Assembly: GCA_003554915.1 (NCBI GenBank)
Contig: PWHM01000033.1
Location: forward strand, 1-23,783
Direction: 5' to 3'
DNA: 23,783 bases
From: Candidatus Nealsoniibacteriota bacterium
GTDB taxonomy: Bacteria; Patescibacteriota; Minisyncoccia; Minisyncoccales; PWPS01
Below, piece after piece: positions 14,096-22,666 of the stretch. Each line of letters opens with the position of its first letter. The first letter of the stretch is position 1. Position numbers and translations under genes: made by a program. The notes under the pieces are model-generated. The model was not told where the DNA came from. It did not search any database and saw only the letters and a list, made by a program, of their open reading frames with translations.

Positions 14096-14662
14096 CTAAA
14101 TAAGCTTAAAGGATTTTCTATGTATGGGGCACGAGCCCAGCTTTTTAATCGCCTCTCTGTGCCCCTTGGTCGGATATCCTTTATGTCGGGCAAATCCGTA
14201 TCCGGGAAACTCTTTATCCATTTTTCTCATAAATCTGTCCCTACTAACCTTGGCGATTATCGAAGCAAGGGAACATTCCAAAACGGTTTTGTCCGCTTTG
14301 ATTATCGATTTCTGCTTTTCTTTTATTTCCAAGCCGAAATTACCGTCGATTACAACCAAACGGTTGTCGACCTCGAGATTACCTATCGCCTCTTCCATGG
14401 CTCTCTTGGTGGCCTCTAAAACGTTTATCTCATCAATCAGCTTCGGGTCGGATTGAGCTACGGAAAAAAATATTTCTTTCGAATTTATAATTTTATCACA
14501 AAGCTTTTCCCTTTTCTTTTCGGCAATCAGTTTGCTGTCTTTCACTTCTTTTAAGAAGTCCGTTTCCTCTTTGATAAAAGCGGCGGCGGCGAAAACGGGT
14601 CCCGCCAATGGTCCCCTTCCGGCTTCGTCGACTCCTATTATTTTTCCCTTTCCGAATTTCAT
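14096..14662 (-). CDS. rnhB: Ribonuclease HII
   Basis: The 188-residue protein opens 'MKFGKGKIIGVDEAGRGPLAGP', the RNase HII signature with D12 and E13. Further active-site acids are D106 (VVIDGNFG) and D124 (KADKTVLECSLASIIAKVSRD). The C-terminal 'GYGFARHKGYPTKGHREAI' contains the conserved tyrosine region used to recognise RNA-DNA junctions. The enzyme removes misincorporated ribonucleotides and RNA primers. The reading frame is open up to 14743, but the extra 27 residues do not match the family and would overlap dnaE; the ATG at 14662 is preferred, with AAAGAG just upstream. It is divergent from dnaE, with 66 bp between the two starts; I see no convincing promoter hexamers in that gap. Confidence 0.95.
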   Translation of the reverse strand: MKFGKGKIIGVDEAGRGPLAGPVFAAAAFIKEETDFLKEVKDSKLIAEKKREKLCDKIINSKEIFFSVAQSDPKLIDEINVLEATKRAMEEAIGNLEVDNRLVVIDGNFGLEIKEKQKSIIKADKTVLECSLASIIAKVSRDRFMRKMDKEFPGYGFARHKGYPTKGHREAIKKLGSCPIHRKSFKLI

Positions 14663-14728
14663 TCTCTTTATTTTTAATCGAATATTGTATATTATTAAAA
14701 GTGAAAAAGCTTTATAAAACTCAAACTG

Positions 14729-17700
14729 ATGAACTTTACCCACCTACACGTCCACACTCACTATAGCATTTTGGACGGGCTCCCGAAAATAGACGAACTC
14801 TTGGATTACGTAAAAAGACACGACATGGATTCGGTAGCCATTACCGACCACGGTGCCCTTTACGGTGCCGTGGAATTTTATAAAAAAGCGAAAAAGAGAG
14901 ACGTGAAACCGATAATAGGAGCCGAGGTCTACGTCGCCTACGAAAATATGGAGGACAAACGACCGAACGTGGACAATAAAAACTACCACCTGGTTCTTCT
15001 GGCTAAAAACGAGGTCGGGTATCGCAACTTGGTTCAAATGATAACCAAGGCTCACTTGGAAGGTTTTTATTACAAACCGAGAATAGATGAAAAGTTGCTA
15101 AAAGAGCACTCCGAAGGGTTGATCGCTCTCACTTCCTGCATAAAGGGTAAAATTCCCCAATACATAATATCCAATAAGCTCGAAAGAGCGAAAAAGCTGG
15201 CTTTGAAATACAAAAAAATGTTCGGCGAAGAATCTTTTTATTTCGAACTTCAGCACCATCCGAATATAGAAGGACAGCAAAAAGTCAATAAGCAGCTCAA
15301 AAAATGGTCAAAGGAATTAAATATTCCCCTGGTCGCTACCTGTGACGTTCATTACTTGAAACCGGAAGATGCCGAATTTCAAGATATCTTGATGTCGGTA
15401 AGTACCGGCTCGGACATAAACGACCCCAACCGGCTTTCCCTCACTGAAGACAACTTCTCAATGCGACCACCCGAGGAGATGATCGAACTTTTCGAAGACG
15501 TACCTCAAGCCATCGAAAACACCCAAAAGATAAAAGAGCTTTGCAGTTTTGAATTCGACCTTTCTCAGACCAGACTTCCCGAGGTCTCCCTTCCCAACGG
15601 AAAAACCGCCGAAGATCATCTGAGAGATTTATGTAAAAAAGGTCTATCGGAAAGATACAAAGATTCGGAAAAAATCAAGGGGGCGAAAAAAAGATTGGAA
15701 TACGAACTGGCAATAATAAACGACACCGGGTTCGCCTCTTACTTCTTAATCGTTCAGGATTTCGTAAATTGGGCCAAAGAAAACCACATAGTGGTCGGCC
15801 CCGGTCGGGGTTCGGCCGGAGGATCACTCGTTTCCTATTTACTGAGAATTACCAACGTCGATCCGCTTAAATACGATCTGATTTTCGAAAGATTCCTCAA
15901 CCCCGGAAGAGCGAAAGTTTCCATGCCCGATATCGATCTTGATTTTACCGACAGAAGAAGAGGAGAAGTTATCGATTACATCGCTCAGAAATACGGTAAG
16001 GACAAAGTGGCCCAAATAATAACTTTCGGTACAATGGCCGCCAGAGCGGCAATCAGAGACACCGGCAGAGCGATGGGCTACGAATACGGCTACTGCGACC
16101 GGGTCGCCAAAATGATACCGATGGGTCAAGATTTGGAAGAGGCCCTGGAAAACAATATAGATTTCAGAAAACTCTATAACACCGACCCCAAAGCGGAAAA
16201 GCTGATAGACGCCGCTAAAAAACTGGAGGGAGTCGTCCGCCACGCCTCGACCCACGCCTGCGGTCTGGTAATCGGTAACGAGCCACTCCCCAACAGGGTT
16301 CCTCTTCAACACCCCAGTCAAGATGACGACGCCATAGTCACTCAATACGAAATGCACGCCATTGAAGACTTGGGGCTTTTGAAAATGGACATTTTGGGGC
16401 TTAAAAATTTAACGATTATAGAAGACACTTTAAAAAAGATATACGTAATTCACGACAAGAATATAGATATCGACAATCTGCCCCTGGATGACGAGAAGAC
16501 ATTTAATCTTTTTCAAGCCGGAAACACCACCGGAGTTTTTCAGCTGGAGTCTTCCGGATTTCAACAATACTTAAAACGACTGAAGCCAACCAATATGGAA
16601 GACATAATCGCCATAATAGCCCTTTACAGGCCGGGACCGATGGAGCATATTCCCACTTACATCAAAAGAAAACACGGAAAAGAAGAGGTTGAATACCTCC
16701 ATCCCGACTTGAAGCCTATTTTGGAACCCACTTACGGAGTATGCGTCTATCAAGAACAGGTCATGAGGATAGCCCAAGAAATGGCCGGGTACAGCATGGC
16801 CGAAGCGGATATACTTAGAAAAGCGATCGGTAAAAAGATTAAGAAGCTCCTCCAAAGCCAAAAGGAAAAATTCCTGACCGGTCTGCAGGAAAACGGCTAT
16901 TCCGAAGAATTGGGAGAAAAGCTCTGGAGTTGGATAACTCCTTTCGCTCAATATTCTTTCAACAAAAGTCACGCCGCCGCTTACGCTCAAATAGCTTATC
17001 AAACCGCCTACCTCAAAGCCCACTATCCGGAAGAATTCATGTCTTCCCTGCTTACCACCGAACAGAAAAATATCGACCGCCTGGGCTTTTTGATGGGAGA
17101 ATGCAAACGAATGGACATTGAAGTATTGCCGCCGGACGTAAATGAAAGTTTTACCTACTTCAGTGTAGTTCCCGACAAAAACCAGATCCGGTTCGGATTG
17201 GCGGCTATAAAAAACGTGGGGACCAAGCTGGTGGAAGAAATCGTCGAAAATAGAAAGGAAAACGGAAAATACAAGTCTTTGGATGACTTTTTATCCCGAG
17301 TCCATTCTCGACATTTAAATAAGAAATCTTTGGAAGCTTTGGCAAAAGCGGGAGCTTTTGAAAATATGATGGAGAGAAATCGAATCCTGAAGAATATGGA
17401 AAAAATATTAGCTTACAGCAAAGAGATCAGAAAAAAGGAAAAAAACGGGCAATCGGGACTCTTCGAAAGCGACGAAACCTATAACGCGGAAATAAAATTA
17501 GAAGAAAAACCGGAGGCAACGGACGAAGAAAAATTAAAGTGGGAAAAGGAGCTTTTAGGGCTCTACATCACCGGCCACCCCCTTGACAGGCACGAAGAAA
17601 AGCTCAAAAACGCAACCGATATAAAAGAGATAAGTCGACAGATGTCCGGGAAAAAGGTACGAGTCGGCGGGATGATAAGCCAAACGAAAACGGTTACCAC

Positions 17701-17896
17701 CAAAAACGGTAACCGGATGATGTTCGCCACTCTCAAAGACAAAACGGACAATATGGAGATAATAATCTTTCCCGACGCCTTTCGAAAATATAGAAGCCTC
17801 TTAGAAGAGGGAAATATCGTATTTGTAAATGGAAAAGTGAGCCACCGGGATCAAAATCCGAAAATAGTCGCTGAAAAAGTGAAAAGAGTGAATTGA
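14729..17896 (+). CDS. dnaE: DNA polymerase III alpha subunit DnaE, replicative polymerase
   Basis: This is a 1055-residue C-family polymerase. Residues 1-210 form the PHP domain, which keeps metal-ligand candidates H7, H9, D16, H41, E66, H87, C137, D206 and H208. The palm and catalytic region has GPGRGSAGGSLVSYLL and PDIDLDFTDRRR with D401 and D403, and KMDILGL with D554, matching the E. coli catalytic aspartates. Fingers, then a helix-hairpin-helix region (about 830-860), and an OB domain near 970-1045 (VRVGGMISQTKTVTTKNG) follow. The length is shorter than the 1160 residues of E. coli, mainly at the C-terminus. It polymerises the chromosome at the fork. The start at 14729 places the PHP motif at residue 5, as usual. 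No clear promoter was found upstream. Confidence 0.97.
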   Translation: MNFTHLHVHTHYSILDGLPKIDELLDYVKRHDMDSVAITDHGALYGAVEFYKKAKKRDVKPIIGAEVYVAYENMEDKRPNVDNKNYHLVLLAKNEVGYRNLVQMITKAHLEGFYYKPRIDEKLLKEHSEGLIALTSCIKGKIPQYIISNKLERAKKLALKYKKMFGEESFYFELQHHPNIEGQQKVNKQLKKWSKELNIPLVATCDVHYLKPEDAEFQDILMSVSTGSDINDPNRLSLTEDNFSMRPPEEMIELFEDVPQAIENTQKIKELCSFEFDLSQTRLPEVSLPNGKTAEDHLRDLCKKGLSERYKDSEKIKGAKKRLEYELAIINDTGFASYFLIVQDFVNWAKENHIVVGPGRGSAGGSLVSYLLRITNVDPLKYDLIFERFLNPGRAKVSMPDIDLDFTDRRRGEVIDYIAQKYGKDKVAQIITFGTMAARAAIRDTGRAMGYEYGYCDRVAKMIPMGQDLEEALENNIDFRKLYNTDPKAEKLIDAAKKLEGVVRHASTHACGLVIGNEPLPNRVPLQHPSQDDDAIVTQYEMHAIEDLGLLKMDILGLKNLTIIEDTLKKIYVIHDKNIDIDNLPLDDEKTFNLFQAGNTTGVFQLESSGFQQYLKRLKPTNMEDIIAIIALYRPGPMEHIPTYIKRKHGKEEVEYLHPDLKPILEPTYGVCVYQEQVMRIAQEMAGYSMAEADILRKAIGKKIKKLLQSQKEKFLTGLQENGYSEELGEKLWSWITPFAQYSFNKSHAAAYAQIAYQTAYLKAHYPEEFMSSLLTTEQKNIDRLGFLMGECKRMDIEVLPPDVNESFTYFSVVPDKNQIRFGLAAIKNVGTKLVEEIVENRKENGKYKSLDDFLSRVHSRHLNKKSLEALAKAGAFENMMERNRILKNMEKILAYSKEIRKKEKNGQSGLFESDETYNAEIKLEEKPEATDEEKLKWEKELLGLYITGHPLDRHEEKLKNATDIKEISRQMSGKKVRVGGMISQTKTVTTKNGNRMMFATLKDKTDNMEIIIFPDAFRKYRSLLEEGNIVFVNGKVSHRDQNPKIVAEKVKRVN

Positions 17897-17898
17897 AT

Positions 17899-17926
17899 TT
17901 GACTTTTTAGTTTTTTTTAGTAGAAT
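17899..17926 (+). promoter_or_regulatory. Promoter of the thrS leader
   Basis: TTGACT (17899-17904), a 16-bp spacer and TAGAAT (17921-17926), beginning 2 bp after the dnaE stop. A start 7-8 nt after the -10 box falls at 17933-17934, i.e. at the leader-peptide ATG, so the transcript is predicted to be leaderless. Confidence 0.75.
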
Positions 17927-17933
17927 AAGCATA

Positions 17934-17984
17934 ATGAAAAGCTTAATAACTACAACTACTACGACAACGACCACCTCTTTATGA
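17934..17984 (+). CDS. Threonine-rich leader peptide of the thrS attenuator
   Basis: ATG AAA AGC TTA ATA is followed by nine consecutive threonine codons (ACT ACA ACT ACT ACG ACA ACG ACC ACC, 17949-17975), then TCT TTA TGA: the peptide MKSLITTTTTTTTTSL. All four threonine codons are used, so the run senses the whole threonyl-tRNA pool rather than one isoacceptor. The gene directly downstream encodes threonyl-tRNA synthetase. The last Thr codon overlaps stem segment 1, and the stop codon lies just before segment 2 of the attenuator, the exact geometry of classical leader peptides such as ThrL and TrpL. It has no Shine-Dalgarno sequence and probably starts at the mRNA 5' end. The peptide itself needs no function; its translation is the signal. 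Confidence 0.9.
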   Translation: MKSLITTTTTTTTTSL

Positions 17985-18039
17985 GAGAGGTTTCTCGTAG
18001 CAGTGTTTGGAAACCTCTCAAAAGAGGTTTTTTCTTTTT
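17973..18039 (+). promoter_or_regulatory. Ribosome-mediated transcription attenuator upstream of thrS
   Basis: Segment 1 ACCTCT (17973-17978) pairs with segment 2 AGAGGT (17986-17991). Segment 2 GAGAGGTTTC (17985-17994) alternatively pairs, 10 bp perfectly, with segment 3 GAAACCTCTC (18010-18019). Segment 3 AAACCTCT (18011-18018) alternatively pairs with segment 4 AGAGGTTT (18023-18030), forming a terminator with the run TTTCTTTTT. A ribosome stalled on Thr codons masks segment 1, so 2:3 forms and transcription continues. A ribosome reaching the stop masks segment 2, so 3:4 forms and transcription ends. Confidence 0.9.
18011..18039 (+). terminator. Attenuator terminator (stem 3:4)
   Basis: The 8-bp perfect stem AAACCTCT/AGAGGTTT with tetraloop CAAA is followed by TTTCTTTTT. 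It lies 31 bp before the thrS start codon and is the conditional stop of the thrS operon. Confidence 0.88.
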
Positions 18040-18070
18040 AATTACTAATGTGATAAAATAAGTACATATT

Positions 18071-19792
18071 ATGAAAAAGTCACTGGAAAAACAAAGACAC
18101 TCCCTGGCCCATGTCCTGGCCAAAGCGATACTCGAGCTCAACCCGAAAGCCGAATACGCAATTGGTCCGGCAATAGAAGACGGCTTTTACTATGACTTCA
18201 AGGATATAGACGTAAGTGAAAAAGACTTCCAAAAGATCGAAAAAGAAATGAAAAAGATTATTAAAGAAGACTTGGAATTCAAAAAGAAAAAGGTAAGTAA
18301 AAAAAAGGCCCGGGAAATTTTTAAAGATCAGCCGTACAAATTAGAGTTGATAAAGGATTTGAAAGGGAAAATCTCGATATACGAAACGGGCGATTTTACA
18401 GACCTTTGTGAGGGGCCGCACGTAAAATCAACCGGAGATCTAAATCCAAAGGCCTTCAAACTGGATAGAACTTCCGGGGCCTATTTCAAGGGATCGGAAG
18501 ACAGAGATATGCTCCAGAGAATCTACGGACTGGCCTTCGAAACCGAAAAAGAGTTGGAAAAGTATCTGGAAAAAAGAGAAGAGGCAAAAAAGAGAGATCA
18601 CAGAAAGATAGGTAAAAAGCAAGAGCTCTTCATGTTCGATGAGGAAGTCGGACAAGGATTGCCGCTCTACTTGCCCAAAGGAGCAATACTCAGAAAATTG
18701 TTGATGGACTTCGCCATGGATACCTATTTGGCCCACGACTACGAAATAGTATCCACTCCGCATATAGCCAACGAAGCTTTGTGGGAAAAATCAGGCCACT
18801 TGAAGCATTACGCCGAAGATATGTACGGGGCCTTGGAAGTTGACGAAAAAAAATACAGACTGAAACCGATGAATTGCCCGTTTCACGTTAAGATGTACAA
18901 CTCGAAAACCAGGAGCTACAGAGAGCTCCCCAAAAGATGGGCGGAAATGGGAACCGTTTACAGATACGAAAAATCGGGAGAGCTTCACGGGCTGACCAGG
19001 CCCCGAGCTTTCACTCAAGACGATGCTCATATAATATGCAGGCCGGATCAACTTCAAGATGAGGTTGTCAGTGCCTTGAAGATTACCAAGTACATCTATG
19101 ATACACTGGGAATGGAAGATTTAATATTCAAACTTTCAACAAGAGACAAGAAGAAAAAAGAGGATTATTTCGGCACGGACGAACAATGGGAAAAAGCGGA
19201 AAAAGCTCTGGAGAAAGCTTTGAAATCCTTCGGTCAAACCGACTACGTAATAGATGAAGGAGAGGCCGCTTTTTATGCTCCGAAAATAGACATAGACGCA
19301 GTCGACGCGATGGGTAGAAAGTGGCAGCTTTCAACCATTCAAGTCGACTTCAACGTCACCTCCCGCTTTGAGATGACCTATGTAAATGAAAAAGGAGAAG
19401 AAGAGACTCCCTTCATGGTTCATAGGGCCCTTCTGGGATCGATCGAGAGGTTTCTGGGTGTCTACATTGAACACACCGAAGGAGTCTTTCCGGTTTGGCT
19501 CTCTCCCGTTCAAGCCTGGATAATTCCAATCTCGGAAAAGCAAACGGAATACGCCCAATCGGTAAGAAAAAAACTCAGAGAGAAAGGGGTGAGGGTGAGT
19601 GTCGAAGGAATAAACGAAACTCTTTCCAAAACGATAAGGAACGGAGAAATTCAAAGCATCCCTTACCTATTGGTTGTCGGCGACAGGGAGAAAGATTCAA
19701 AAACCGTAAATATAAGATTCAGAGGTGAAAAGAAGGGAGAAAAAACGGTAGAAGAATTAATTGAGGATATAGAAAAGAAATCAAAAAAATAA
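18071..19792 (+). CDS. thrS: Threonyl-tRNA synthetase, lacking the TGS domain
   Basis: The 573-residue protein begins directly at the editing domain: H10 and H14 (RHSLAHVLA) and C113/H117 (LCEGPH) form the metal-like HxxxH...CxxxH editing site that removes Ser-tRNAThr. The class II catalytic core has motif 2 (GTVYRYEKSGELHGLTRPRA) and motif 3 (HRALLGSIERF), with zinc ligands C269, H320 and H451 that select threonine. The anticodon-binding domain follows from about 480. The N-terminal TGS domain (about 60 residues) of typical ThrRS is missing. The enzyme charges tRNAThr. It is first in an operon with a membrane protein, miaB and miaA, and is controlled by the threonine leader attenuator immediately upstream, so low charging should raise its own synthesis. 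Confidence 0.96.
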   Translation: MKKSLEKQRHSLAHVLAKAILELNPKAEYAIGPAIEDGFYYDFKDIDVSEKDFQKIEKEMKKIIKEDLEFKKKKVSKKKAREIFKDQPYKLELIKDLKGKISIYETGDFTDLCEGPHVKSTGDLNPKAFKLDRTSGAYFKGSEDRDMLQRIYGLAFETEKELEKYLEKREEAKKRDHRKIGKKQELFMFDEEVGQGLPLYLPKGAILRKLLMDFAMDTYLAHDYEIVSTPHIANEALWEKSGHLKHYAEDMYGALEVDEKKYRLKPMNCPFHVKMYNSKTRSYRELPKRWAEMGTVYRYEKSGELHGLTRPRAFTQDDAHIICRPDQLQDEVVSALKITKYIYDTLGMEDLIFKLSTRDKKKKEDYFGTDEQWEKAEKALEKALKSFGQTDYVIDEGEAAFYAPKIDIDAVDAMGRKWQLSTIQVDFNVTSRFEMTYVNEKGEEETPFMVHRALLGSIERFLGVYIEHTEGVFPVWLSPVQAWIIPISEKQTEYAQSVRKKLREKGVRVSVEGINETLSKTIRNGEIQSIPYLLVVGDREKDSKTVNIRFRGEKKGEKTVEELIEDIEKKSKK

Positions 19793-19793
19793 A

Positions 19794-21413
19794 ATGCCGA
19801 AACTATCCGATTCAACTCAAAAATTAATCGAGAAAAACAGGTCAGCTTATCATGAAAAAAAGAAAGCTGAAAGTGATGAATCGACAATTCACGTTGACGA
19901 AATCGCAAAAAGAGTGGCTTCTTTTTATGACCGGATAAGAGGAATAATCGATTGGAAAGGAGAGCATCTCTTAAGAAGAGGGGCAATAGAGAGAACCTTA
20001 CGGAGAAAAACACTTCCCAAGGTCAATATTTTAAAAGAAGAAAAGGTGAGTGTAAACGCCGAGCCTTTGGTTATGGAATTGATAAGAGCCGGTCACTTAC
20101 CGAACGACGCCATACCGGAATCAAAGATAGAAAACGTCCAGAAATCACTGGATAAGTACGTCTATGTTCTCAACAATCTTCCCAAAAAAGACAAGAATGA
20201 TTACAAGGTGGATATCTACCAATGGCTCACCTCGATAGCCGCCTGTGAGGTAGAAGAAATTTTAAGCCCCTCAAAAAAGGAAAAGTTCTTACTTGAATAC
20301 ATGTTCAATCAAATGAAAGGGAGGGTTGAAATTGAGAAGGGGTATTTTGAAGATGTTGATGAAAAAACTAAAAATACCTTACTTTACATCGCCGTTCAAA
20401 GAGCGCTTTTCAATCTCGATGAGCCGATTATCACCTATCATCTGCTTAAATATAATTACTCCAATTGGAATGACTTACCGAAAAAAGAATTAAAGACCGT
20501 TACCAAAAATATATTTAAAATGAGGGAAAAAATAGACTACTACTTTGACCACAAATTGGAGACCAAATTTTATCACTTGTGTAAAAAACAAAGCACTCCT
20601 TATCTTCTTCTGGGAGACGTAATTCAAGAAAATCCGAAAAATCCGGGAGAAATAATCTCAAAGCCGGAGACATTGGAAAATAAAATCAGATCAGCCTATA
20701 AAAAACGGGTAGAAACCATGAAATCACGCCTTTCCCGTTCGGCCGCCTACGCCACCATCTCGATATTCATTACCAATGTAGCCGCCCTTTATGCTCTGGA
20801 GATACCTTTGGCCAGTTTTATGGACTATGACTATCCTATTCAAGCCGTTTTGGTGACTGTGTTTATACCCACTCTCCTGATGGCCGCTTTCGTCATAACA
20901 ATCACTCCCCCGCCGAAAGAAAATCTTCACAAGGTCATTATGGAAACCATGAAAATAGTTTATGAAAAAAAGAAAAAAGAAATCTTGAAGATTAAAAAAC
21001 CCATAAAAAGAAGTCTGTTTTCAGATCTCATAATGAATATTATTTGGCTTTTAAGCCTTTCCGCCAGCATAGCGATAATAATCTACGGATTGAGCTTGGC
21101 CAGCTTTCCCCCTCTCTCTTATCTGATATTCATAATCTTTCTTTCTCTGATATCTTTTGCCGGCACCAAAATAAGAGACAGAGCCAAAGAACTACACATG
21201 ATAGAGCAAAAGGAAAATTTATTTAACGTGCTCCTCGATATATTCGCCTTGCCGGTAATAAGATTGGGAAAGTGGCTTTCCAACAAGTGGAAAAGGTACA
21301 ATATAATTTCAATATTTTTCAGCGCCTTGATAGATCTTCCTTTCATGTCCTTTATCAGATTTTTAGAGGGCTGGAGGAGCTTTCTAAAAGAAAAAAGGGA
21401 AGACATATATTAA
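19794..21413 (+). CDS. Multi-pass membrane protein of unknown function
   Basis: This 539-residue protein starts one base after the thrS stop. The first 310 residues are soluble, charged and mostly helical, without a recognised motif. Four strongly hydrophobic segments lie at about 317-339, 349-371, 411-433 and 438-457, with a positively charged, coiled-coil-like loop (about 376-408) between the second and third. A semi-hydrophobic C-terminal region (about 475-522) may form amphipathic helices. There is no signal peptide, so the large N-terminal domain is probably cytoplasmic. I do not recognise the family. Coupling to thrS suggests co-expression under threonine attenuation but not a function. 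Codon use resembles its neighbours, so transfer is not indicated. Confidence 0.85.
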   Translation: MPKLSDSTQKLIEKNRSAYHEKKKAESDESTIHVDEIAKRVASFYDRIRGIIDWKGEHLLRRGAIERTLRRKTLPKVNILKEEKVSVNAEPLVMELIRAGHLPNDAIPESKIENVQKSLDKYVYVLNNLPKKDKNDYKVDIYQWLTSIAACEVEEILSPSKKEKFLLEYMFNQMKGRVEIEKGYFEDVDEKTKNTLLYIAVQRALFNLDEPIITYHLLKYNYSNWNDLPKKELKTVTKNIFKMREKIDYYFDHKLETKFYHLCKKQSTPYLLLGDVIQENPKNPGEIISKPETLENKIRSAYKKRVETMKSRLSRSAAYATISIFITNVAALYALEIPLASFMDYDYPIQAVLVTVFIPTLLMAAFVITITPPPKENLHKVIMETMKIVYEKKKKEILKIKKPIKRSLFSDLIMNIIWLLSLSASIAIIIYGLSLASFPPLSYLIFIIFLSLISFAGTKIRDRAKELHMIEQKENLFNVLLDIFALPVIRLGKWLSNKWKRYNIISIFFSALIDLPFMSFIRFLEGWRSFLKEKREDIY

Positions 21414-21427
21414 AAGCAGTTAATTGA

Positions 21428-22666
21428 ATGACTTATCATATTATCACCTACGGTTGTCAAATGAATGAAAATGACAGCCGGAGGATCGCTCACCTACTTC
21501 AAAGATCCGGTTTTAAAAAAGCTTCCGAAAAGAAGTGTGATTTTTTAATAATGAACGCTTGCTCTGTGAGGGGGCGCGTAGTTGATAGGATAAGGGGAAA
21601 AATAAACCAGCTTTCAAAAGAAAAAACACTGATTCTTACCGGCTGTGTACTTGAAAAAGACCGAAACGAACTAAAAAAGAGTTTTGATTATATTTTGGAT
21701 ATTGAGAATTTAACCCGCTGGCATAAAAAAGTAGCTGAGCTTGAAAAAATAACGGATGAAAGCGACTATTTCCAAGTTAAAGCCGAACGGGAAAAACCCA
21801 CCGCTTACATTCCCATAATGACCGGCTGTGACAATTTTTGCAGTTATTGTGCGGTGCCTTACGTAAGGGGAAGAGAGAGATCCCGGCCGGAAAAGGAGAT
21901 AATCGAAGAAGTGTCCGGGTTGATTAAGAGGGGTTTTAAAGAAATTTGGCTTCTGGGTCAGAACGTGAACTCCTACAACAAAAACGGGAAATCCGCTTTT
22001 CCCGATCTTTTGGAAAGCGTAAATAATATACGGGGTGATTTCTGGATTAGGTTCACCAGCTCCCATCCGAAAGATTTCAGTGACAAATTAATTGAAAAGA
22101 TGAAAAGCTGTGAAAAGGTCACTAACTATTTGAACCTACCCCTCCAATCCGGCGACGACGAGATTTTAAAAAGAATGAATCGTCCCTACGACACCGAAAA
22201 ATACAAAAAAACAATTAAAAAAATAAAAAAGGAAATTCCCGGCATCACCTTGTCTACGGATATAATCGTCGGTTTTCCCGGTGAAACGAAAAAGGCATTT
22301 TTGAATACTAAAAAGATGCTTGAAGAAATAAAATTCGATATGGCCTATATCGCCCGCTACTCTCCGCGCCCACACACGAAAGCGGCTCAACTGAAAGATA
22401 GCGTTACCGACAAAGAAAAAAAGAAAAGAGCGAAAGAGTTGACCGAGGTGCTCAAAAAAACGGCCCTGAAAAACAACCGGGGAAAAATAGGAAAAAGGAT
22501 CAGTTTTTTAGCTTATAAGTCTGAAAAAGGGACGACTACCGGGAAAACGGAGGGCTATAAAACCATCAAAGTTGAAGGTGATTTGAAAGAGGGAAAGTTT
22601 TACAGAGCGGAAGTTATAAAAGCAAGTTCATTCGGTCTGAAAGGTAAGTTTATCAAAAATGGATAA
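21428..22666 (+). CDS. miaB: tRNA-2-methylthio-N6-isopentenyladenosine synthase MiaB
   Basis: This 412-residue radical-SAM methylthiotransferase has the N-terminal UPF0004 domain with the second cluster's cysteines C10 (TYGCQMNENDS), C45 and C73. The radical-SAM motif CxxxCxxC is C134, C138, C141 (GCDNFCSYCAVPYVRGRE). A C-terminal TRAM domain covers about 350-410. MiaB inserts a methylthio group at C2 of i6A37 in tRNAs reading UNN codons, using two [4Fe-4S] clusters and S-adenosylmethionine. 'TYGCQMNENDS' and the adjacent miaA favour MiaB over the related MtaB and RimO. It is about 60 residues shorter than E. coli MiaB. It starts 14 bp after the membrane protein gene and overlaps miaA by 8 bp. 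Confidence 0.93.
   Translation: MTYHIITYGCQMNENDSRRIAHLLQRSGFKKASEKKCDFLIMNACSVRGRVVDRIRGKINQLSKEKTLILTGCVLEKDRNELKKSFDYILDIENLTRWHKKVAELEKITDESDYFQVKAEREKPTAYIPIMTGCDNFCSYCAVPYVRGRERSRPEKEIIEEVSGLIKRGFKEIWLLGQNVNSYNKNGKSAFPDLLESVNNIRGDFWIRFTSSHPKDFSDKLIEKMKSCEKVTNYLNLPLQSGDDEILKRMNRPYDTEKYKKTIKKIKKEIPGITLSTDIIVGFPGETKKAFLNTKKMLEEIKFDMAYIARYSPRPHTKAAQLKDSVTDKEKKKRAKELTEVLKKTALKNNRGKIGKRISFLAYKSEKGTTTGKTEGYKTIKVEGDLKEGKFYRAEVIKASSFGLKGKFIKNG

Noticed and set aside
14663..14743. Longer RNase HII start
   Set aside because: The additional 27 residues do not match the family and would overlap the dnaE start; the ATG at 14662 precedes the conserved domain directly.
15839..16357. 172-codon open frame opposite dnaE
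   Set aside because: It lies wholly inside the conserved polymerase palm coding region on the other strand and encodes no recognisable domain.
17934..18070. T-box riboswitch controlling thrS
   Set aside because: No T-box core sequence (TGGNACC-like) or stem I specifier arrangement is present; the leader is too short and instead contains a translated Thr-codon run with overlapping stems.
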